From positions 1 through 18,696 of the forward strand of contig CABUZE010000003.1 of assembly GCA_902495955.1 (NCBI GenBank): 18,696 bases of DNA, read 5' to 3'. Under the pieces are notes generated by a model, which saw nothing but the letters and a program-made list of their open reading frames with translations, was not told where the DNA came from and did no database searches. A program made the translations under genes and the position numbers. Positions 14,195 to 18,696 of this stretch are shown here, one piece after another. The stretch's first letter is position 1. The number at the start of each line of letters is the position of its first letter. This DNA comes from an uncultured Collinsella sp. GTDB taxonomy: Bacteria; Actinomycetota; Coriobacteriia; Coriobacteriales; Coriobacteriaceae.

Positions 14195-15409
14195 TTATGC
14201 ACTTGCTTCGGCCACGCTCTTCGAGGTTTCGAGCGAATCGTCTTTGTCTTCTGCCGCCCGCCCCTTCGCCGGCACCACGCCAAAGCAGTAGCTCAGCGCC
14301 GCAGACACCGCAAATGCCGTGCCGCCGGCAGCGCAGCACCACAGCAGGTTCGGGATGCCGCCCGTGGCAAAGCCAATGACCATGAGGACATTCGTCATGC
14401 CGATGGTATAGGCCGTAACGTGGCCCACGGCCGCAACAAGGCCTCCGACGGCGCCGCCAATGGCCATGCACGTCAGGCACCTGCCATATTTAAAGCCGCA
14501 ACCGTACAGCGCCGGCTCGCTTACGCCGCCAAGAACACCCGAGATCGAATAGCCCAGCATGAGCGTCTTCTCGTCCTTATCCGCAACGCGGAGCGACGCG
14601 CCAAAGGGCATGCCCCAAACGGCAAACGTTGCCATCGTCGCGGCGATCAGGATGCACGAATCCGTTCCCACACTCATAAACTGCGAATAGGAGAGCGATA
14701 GGACAACGTTGCTGACGCCCGCGATCTTAAGGAACTCCCAGCCCGCGGCAAGCCCCATGAGCGTGAGCAGCGACACGATGCCACCGGAATTGCCAAGCAT
14801 AAACATAAGCTGGCCCAACAGCATGCCCAGATAGCTGCCCGCCGGTGCCGTAACACACAGCGAAACCGGAACCATGACAAGCATGGTCGCAAACGGAACG
14901 AACGAAAACGCCACGGCCTTAGGGATAACGCGCTGAAAGAAACACTCCACTCGCCATAGCACGGGCACCGAGATGAGAACCGGAATAACAGTCGTCGTGT
15001 AATCGTTGACCGGCGCGGGAAGCAGACCATACACGGAAGTCATCGATGCCCCCGTCGTCGATGCGGCATCGACGAGCTTAAGCAGATCGGGCGCAATCAA
15101 TACGCCGCCCAGCATCATGCCCAGCTGCTCCGAGCAACCGAGCTGGCGGGCGGCCGCCCAACCAAGATAAATAGGCAAAAAGTAGTAACCGGCGTTATAG
15201 AGCCAACTGTAGAACAGGCGATAGATTTCGGAATCGGCAGACCATAGGCCCAGCATGCCTTCGCCCATAATGACGGCGACGGTGCGGAACAACGCCGCGC
15301 AGACAATAAAGGGCAACGCCGACATCATGCTTTTGGACAGATAGTCCACCACGGCCATGGCGTTTGATGAGACCGTCGTTGTAAACGAGGTGTTAGAAAC
15401 TTGTGACAC
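14195..15409 (-). CDS. PTS transporter EIIC subunit, glucose/beta-glucoside superfamily, standalone
   Basis: A 404-residue polytopic membrane protein resembling the EIIC domain of BglF/SacP-type sugar phosphotransferase permeases. Seen: GYYFLPIYLGWAAARQLG (74-91), VNDYTTTVIPVLISVPVL (134-151), a MPFGASLRV loop (267-275), and GGVSEPALYG (294-303), equivalent to the family's G(I/V)(T/S)EPA(I/L)YG. There is no EIIB or EIIA domain and none next door, so phosphoryl transfer would need partners elsewhere. The frame is open back into accDA, but I place the start at GTG 15409, 5 bases after AAAGGG; ATGs at 15433 and 15358 are alternatives with poorer signals. The substrate is unknown. The gene is bracketed by two copies of a GTCCC repeat. 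Confidence 0.85.
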   Translation of the reverse strand: MSQVSNTSFTTTVSSNAMAVVDYLSKSMMSALPFIVCAALFRTVAVIMGEGMLGLWSADSEIYRLFYSWLYNAGYYFLPIYLGWAAARQLGCSEQLGMMLGGVLIAPDLLKLVDAASTTGASMTSVYGLLPAPVNDYTTTVIPVLISVPVLWRVECFFQRVIPKAVAFSFVPFATMLVMVPVSLCVTAPAGSYLGMLLGQLMFMLGNSGGIVSLLTLMGLAAGWEFLKIAGVSNVVLSLSYSQFMSVGTDSCILIAATMATFAVWGMPFGASLRVADKDEKTLMLGYSISGVLGGVSEPALYGCGFKYGRCLTCMAIGGAVGGLVAAVGHVTAYTIGMTNVLMVIGFATGGIPNLLWCCAAGGTAFAVSAALSYCFGVVPAKGRAAEDKDDSLETSKSVAEASA

Positions 15410-15423
15410 AGGAACCCTTTCCC

Positions 15424-15455
15424 AATGTGACATGCGGACTGTCCCTTTGTCACAT
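15424..15455. repeat. GTCCC-loop hairpin between accDA and the EIIC gene
   Basis: ATGTGACA (15425-15432) pairs with TGTCACAT (15448-15455), an 8-bp perfect stem with a 15-base loop TGCGGACTGTCCCTT. It covers the accDA stop codon (15450-15452) and ends just before the ribosome binding site of the EIIC gene. A sister copy lies at 14159-14187. Confidence 0.75.
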
Positions 15456-17174
15456 CGTGCGATACTGACCGATTGCGCGGTACTTTTCGTAGCGGAGGTT
15501 TGTAAGGGTCGCGTCGTCGAGCCGCCCAAGCGTATCGAAGGCATCAAATGCCGAGGACATGACGGCGCCGGCGATCTCCTCATGCGACAGACCCCTATCG
15601 TCAACAATGCCGTCGATGATACCGAGCGCCAACAGATCGGGGGCCGTGAGCTTAAGCGCCTCGGCGGCCTCATTCGCGCGCTCGGTATCCTTCCACAGAA
15701 TCGACGCACAGGCCTCGGGGCTCACGACCGAATAGGCCGAGCTCGAGAGCATCAGAATGCGGTCGGCCACGGACAGCGCCAGCGCGCCACCAGAGCCGCC
15801 CTCGCCTGTTACCACCGAGAAAATCGGCGTCTTAAGGCCGCTCAACACCAAGAGATTCTGGGCGATGGCCTCGCCCTGACCGCGTTCCTCGGCACCGATG
15901 CCGCAAAACGCGCCCGAAGTATCGACCAGGCACAGAACCGGTCGACCAAACTTTTCGGCCTGGCGCATCAGGCGACGCGCTTTGCGGTAGCCCTCGGGAT
16001 GTGCCATGCCAAAGTTGCGCCGCATACGCTCTTTGGTCGTGGTGCCGCGCTCGATGGCGATGACCGTTACGGGACGTCCGTCTTTCCAGCCAATGCCAGC
16101 CACCACAGCGGCGTCATCGCCGAAGTAACGGTCGCCGTGCATCTCCACAAATCCGTCCAGGCCCAGCGAGATCATCTCACCCGCCGTGGCTCGATCTGCC
16201 GAGCGGGTCTGCTTGACAATCTCGAGCGCGGTTTTTGGCGCGGCCGTGCGCTTAAACAGATGTCCCAGCTTTTTGCCGCGGCGCCCTGCATGCACAATCT
16301 CATGCGGTGCCCCCAGGCCGGGCGCATGCCCTTCGTGCAGCGCCAGCAGCTCGCCTACCGTGAGCGCAATCTCGCCGCGCGGAACAACGGCATCGCAAAA
16401 GCCGTGCTCCAGCAAAAACTCGGAGCGCTGGAATCCCCTGGGCAGGCGCTTGTGCATGTTCTGCTCGATCACGCGCGGGCCGGCAAATGCCGTCAGGGCA
16501 TCGGGCTCGGCCAGGATAATGTCGCCCTCCATGGCAAAGCTCGCGGTTACGCCTCCGGTCGTGGGATCGGTGAGCACCGTGATGTACAGGCCGCCCGCCT
16601 CGCTGTGGCGCCTAACCGCCGCAGAAATCTTGGCCATCTGCATAAGCGATGTCACGCCCTCTTGCATGCGTGCACCGCCCGAAACGGTAAAGCCGACAAC
16701 CGGCAATCCCAGCTCGGTCGCACGCTCAAATGTGCGACAGATCTTCTCGCCCACCACGGAGCCCATCGAGCCCATCATAAAGTTGGCATCCATAAAGAAG
16801 AGCGCGGTATCGCAACCGCAGATTTTGCCCCTGCCGCACACAACGGCGTCGCGCTCGCCCGAACGCTCGCTCACGCTCTTGAGCTTGTCGGCATAGCCGG
16901 GAAACGAGAGGAAATCCTCCGACGCCAGATTGGCATCCCATTCCTCAAACGTGCCCTCGTCGACCGTCATGCGCATGCGCGCGCGACCGCTCACGCGAAA
17001 GTGTTTGCCGCAACGAGGACAGACCTCGAGGTTGTCGTGCAGGCGCGCCTCATCGATCACGCGGCGGCACTCCGGGCACTTGATAAACACGTGGCGCGCG
17101 GGAAACTCGGCGCACGACTCGGTTATCGGCCCCTCGAGGACGTTAACCGTCTTCGCTTTTCTATTCATCAGCAT
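15450..17174 (-). CDS. accDA: Acetyl-CoA carboxylase carboxyltransferase, fused beta and alpha subunits
   Basis: A 574-residue fusion of AccD and AccA, which transfers the carboxyl group from carboxybiotin to acetyl-CoA to form malonyl-CoA, the first committed step of fatty-acid synthesis. Seen: the beta half with a Cys4 zinc ribbon (Cys33, Cys36, Cys52, Cys55) and GGARMQEGVTSLMQMAKISA (166-185); a link around 285-310; and the alpha half with RNFGMAHPEGYRKA (386-399), DTSGAFCGIGAEERGQ (418-433; many homologues have DTPGAYPG) and GEGGSGGALA (457-466). In many bacteria these are two genes, though fusions are known. The ATG at 17174 overlaps the end of accC by 14 bases; a second ATG two codons on is possible. 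Translation is presumably coupled. Confidence 0.95.
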   Translation of the reverse strand: MLMNRKAKTVNVLEGPITESCAEFPARHVFIKCPECRRVIDEARLHDNLEVCPRCGKHFRVSGRARMRMTVDEGTFEEWDANLASEDFLSFPGYADKLKSVSERSGERDAVVCGRGKICGCDTALFFMDANFMMGSMGSVVGEKICRTFERATELGLPVVGFTVSGGARMQEGVTSLMQMAKISAAVRRHSEAGGLYITVLTDPTTGGVTASFAMEGDIILAEPDALTAFAGPRVIEQNMHKRLPRGFQRSEFLLEHGFCDAVVPRGEIALTVGELLALHEGHAPGLGAPHEIVHAGRRGKKLGHLFKRTAAPKTALEIVKQTRSADRATAGEMISLGLDGFVEMHGDRYFGDDAAVVAGIGWKDGRPVTVIAIERGTTTKERMRRNFGMAHPEGYRKARRLMRQAEKFGRPVLCLVDTSGAFCGIGAEERGQGEAIAQNLLVLSGLKTPIFSVVTGEGGSGGALALSVADRILMLSSSAYSVVSPEACASILWKDTERANEAAEALKLTAPDLLALGIIDGIVDDRGLSHEEIAGAVMSSAFDAFDTLGRLDDATLTNLRYEKYRAIGQYRTM

Positions 17175-18504
17175 AGAGATGCCCCATCAGATCGGTGTGA
17201 TACATGCCCGACAAGAACTCGTCGTTTGCCAGCACGTCGAGCTGAAGCTCGCTGTTTTCGCTCACGCCCTCAATCACGAGCTCGCCCAGGGCCGAGCGCA
17301 TCTTGCGAATGGCGCCGTCACGCGTGGGCGCACACACGATGAGCTTGCCGAGCATGGAGTCGTAGTACGGCGGAACTGTCGCACCGATAAACATGGCGGA
17401 ATCCCAGCGCACGCGCGGACCACCCGGCACACGCAACGCGGTGACCGTTCCGCATGACGGCAGAAAGTCCGGCGTTTCGGCATTGATGCGGCACTCCATG
17501 GCGTGGTTGCGGACCGGCATGTCCTCCTGCTCAAAGGGCAGAGGCTGGCCGGCTGCCACGCGCAGCTGCCACTTGACCAAGTCGGTATCGGTCACAAACT
17601 CCGTAACCGGATGCTCCACCTGCAAGCGCGTGTTCATTTCCATAAAGTAGAAATTGCCGTCGTCCGAATACAGGAACTCGATGGTACCGGCTCCTTCGTA
17701 GCCGACGGCACGAGCCAGGTCACGCGCTGCCTTGTGCATGCGAGCACGAATGTCGTCGTGTCCGTCGAGGCACGGCGCGGGGCTCTCCTCAATCAGCTTT
17801 TGGTTGCGGCGCTGCACCGAGCACTCGCGCTCGCCGAGCGAAAACACATGGCCCTGCTTATCGGCCATAATCTGCACCTCAACATGGTTCGCCGGCGCGA
17901 CGAACTTCTCCATGTAGCACTCGCCGTCGCCAAAAACGGCCTCGCCCTCGGCACGCGCCTCGATAAACGCCTTTGCCGCGTCTTCCACGCGCTCGACCTT
18001 GCGAATGCCGCGACCGCCACCGCCCGCGCGCGCCTTAATGAGCACGGGACAGCCAATGCGCTCGGCCTCGGCCGTCGCCTCCTCGGGACTTTTGAGCAAA
18101 TCGCAGCCCGGCACGATGGGCACGCCCGCCGCGGCAGCCGTTCGACGTGCGGCGTCCTTGTCGCCCATGCTGTCGATCACCTCGGCCGAAGGACCAACAA
18201 ACGCCAGGCCATACTTGTCGCAGTCGCGCACGAAGCTCGCCTTCTCGGAGAAAAAGCCATAGCCGGGATGAATTGCCTTAGCTCCCGACTTTACGGCACA
18301 GGTGAGCACAGCATCGTCGTTGAGGTAGCTCTCGGCAAGACGCGGACCGCCGATACAATACGCCTCGTCGGCAAGCTGCACGTGCAGCGCGTCCGCATCG
18401 GCCGTGGAATAAACGGCGACGGTCTTGATGCCCATATCGCGGCACGCGCGGATAACACGGACCGCGACTTCGCCGCGGTTGGCGATGAGCACTTTGTCGA
18501 ACAT
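17161..18504 (-). CDS. accC: Acetyl-CoA carboxylase, biotin carboxylase subunit
   Basis: A 447-residue ATP-grasp enzyme that carboxylates the biotin on AccB using bicarbonate and ATP. Seen: MFDKVLIANRGEVAVRVIRA (1-20), GYGFFSE (81-87), the glycine-rich ATP loop KARAGGGGRGIR (157-168), ERECSVQRRNQKLIEE (225-240), and MNTRLQVEHPVTE (290-302) with the catalytic arginine. The length is normal and there is no biotin-carrier domain, so AccB must be separate, probably upstream of fabZ outside this window. The frame extends to 18615, but AAGGAAGG just before the ATG at 18504 and the family's usual beginning fix the start. fabZ ends 10 bases upstream. Confidence 0.97.
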   Translation of the reverse strand: MFDKVLIANRGEVAVRVIRACRDMGIKTVAVYSTADADALHVQLADEAYCIGGPRLAESYLNDDAVLTCAVKSGAKAIHPGYGFFSEKASFVRDCDKYGLAFVGPSAEVIDSMGDKDAARRTAAAAGVPIVPGCDLLKSPEEATAEAERIGCPVLIKARAGGGGRGIRKVERVEDAAKAFIEARAEGEAVFGDGECYMEKFVAPANHVEVQIMADKQGHVFSLGERECSVQRRNQKLIEESPAPCLDGHDDIRARMHKAARDLARAVGYEGAGTIEFLYSDDGNFYFMEMNTRLQVEHPVTEFVTDTDLVKWQLRVAAGQPLPFEQEDMPVRNHAMECRINAETPDFLPSCGTVTALRVPGGPRVRWDSAMFIGATVPPYYDSMLGKLIVCAPTRDGAIRKMRSALGELVIEGVSENSELQLDVLANDEFLSGMYHTDLMGHLYADE

Positions 18505-18514
18505 GAAGCCTTCC

Positions 18515-18696
18515 TTAACTTTCGTGCATGAGTGCAAAAGACATATCGGCGCGGCAGCAAACCTCACCGTTGACGCTCGCAGTACCCGTCGCAAAGCGGA
18601 ACGGCCCGCGCGCACGCGTGATGGAGCACACCAGATCCACCGTGTCGCCCGGGCGCACCGGACGCTTAAAGCGCACCTTGTCCAGACTCGTGTAGA
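18515..18696 (-). CDS. fabZ: 3-hydroxyacyl-ACP dehydratase, C-terminal part (runs off the window)
   Basis: Only the last 59 codons are present; the 5' part lies beyond base 18696. Read on the minus strand the peptide includes LDKVRFKRPVRPGDTVDLVC and, after a short gap, ATGTASVNGEVCCRADMSFA, matching the end of the FabZ hot-dog fold (KVRFR-PV-PGD motif). Known: FabZ removes water from 3-hydroxyacyl-ACP in type II fatty-acid synthesis. The catalytic His and Glu lie in the missing part. The order fabZ-accC-accDA matches known fab/acc operons, and the stop codon is 10 bases before accC. Confidence 0.88.
   Translation of the reverse strand, partial: YTSLDKVRFKRPVRPGDTVDLVCSITRARGPFRFATGTASVNGEVCCRADMSFALMHES

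Noticed and set aside
15410..15709. 100-codon extension of the EIIC frame into accDA
   Set aside because: It overlaps conserved accDA coding sequence in another frame and reads as Arg/Pro/Ser-rich non-membrane sequence; the GTG at 15409 has the best ribosome binding site.
15357..17342. Long + strand open frame (661 codons) opposite accDA
   Set aside because: Same kind of antisense shadow; the minus-strand frame carries all the carboxyltransferase motifs.

Overview
The window is high-GC bacterial chromosome, most likely Actinomycetota of class Coriobacteriia and plausibly Collinsella. That assignment is an inference from protein character, a fused accDA gene after fabZ-accC, and dispersed intergenic GTCCCC-type repeats; no 16S rRNA gene is present. 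No rRNA, tRNA, CRISPR array, prophage or transposase was found.

Layout. (1) 117-3287, + strand: a large U32-family protein (probably Fe-S, RNA-hydroxylation type) followed by an RluA-type pseudouridine synthase, so two probable RNA-modification genes in one operon. (2) 3288-3636: a gene-free block of stacked hairpins: two identical 40-bp hairpin repeats bracketing two related inverted-repeat elements and an intrinsic terminator. (3) 3637-5466, - strand: a Gfo/Idh/MocA oxidoreductase and a DeoR-type repressor, tightly coupled, probably a sugar or sugar-derivative operon. (4) 5470-5976: gene-free; an AT-rich promoter region with phased repeats, three more GTCCCC-loop hairpins and a strong terminator of the ribosomal operon. 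(5) 5977-11765, - strand: S10-type ribosomal operon rplC-rplD-rplW-rplB-rpsS-rplV-rpsC-rplP-rpmC-rpsQ-rplN-rplX. rpsJ is missing at its head and rplE onward is missing at its tail. Long, foldable gaps precede rplC, rplB and rplN. (6) 11766-12223: the rplC leader and promoter region, plus a near-perfect inverted repeat with arms of about 55 bp. (7) 12224-14044, - strand: a CDF cation exporter (NDDD metal site, manganese-like) and a histidine phosphatase. (8) 14195-18696, - strand: an orphan PTS EIIC transporter gene lying between two copies of a GTCCC repeat, then (upstream in transcription) accDA, accC and the 3' end of fabZ, part of a fatty-acid synthesis operon.

The coding content is mostly conventional housekeeping. 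The unusual material is between genes: a family of hairpins whose stems differ but whose loops share a (T)GTCCC(C) core; a 26-bp element shared by the rplC and rplB leaders; a three-way-junction-like RNA before rplN; and the long inverted repeat upstream of the ribosomal operon.
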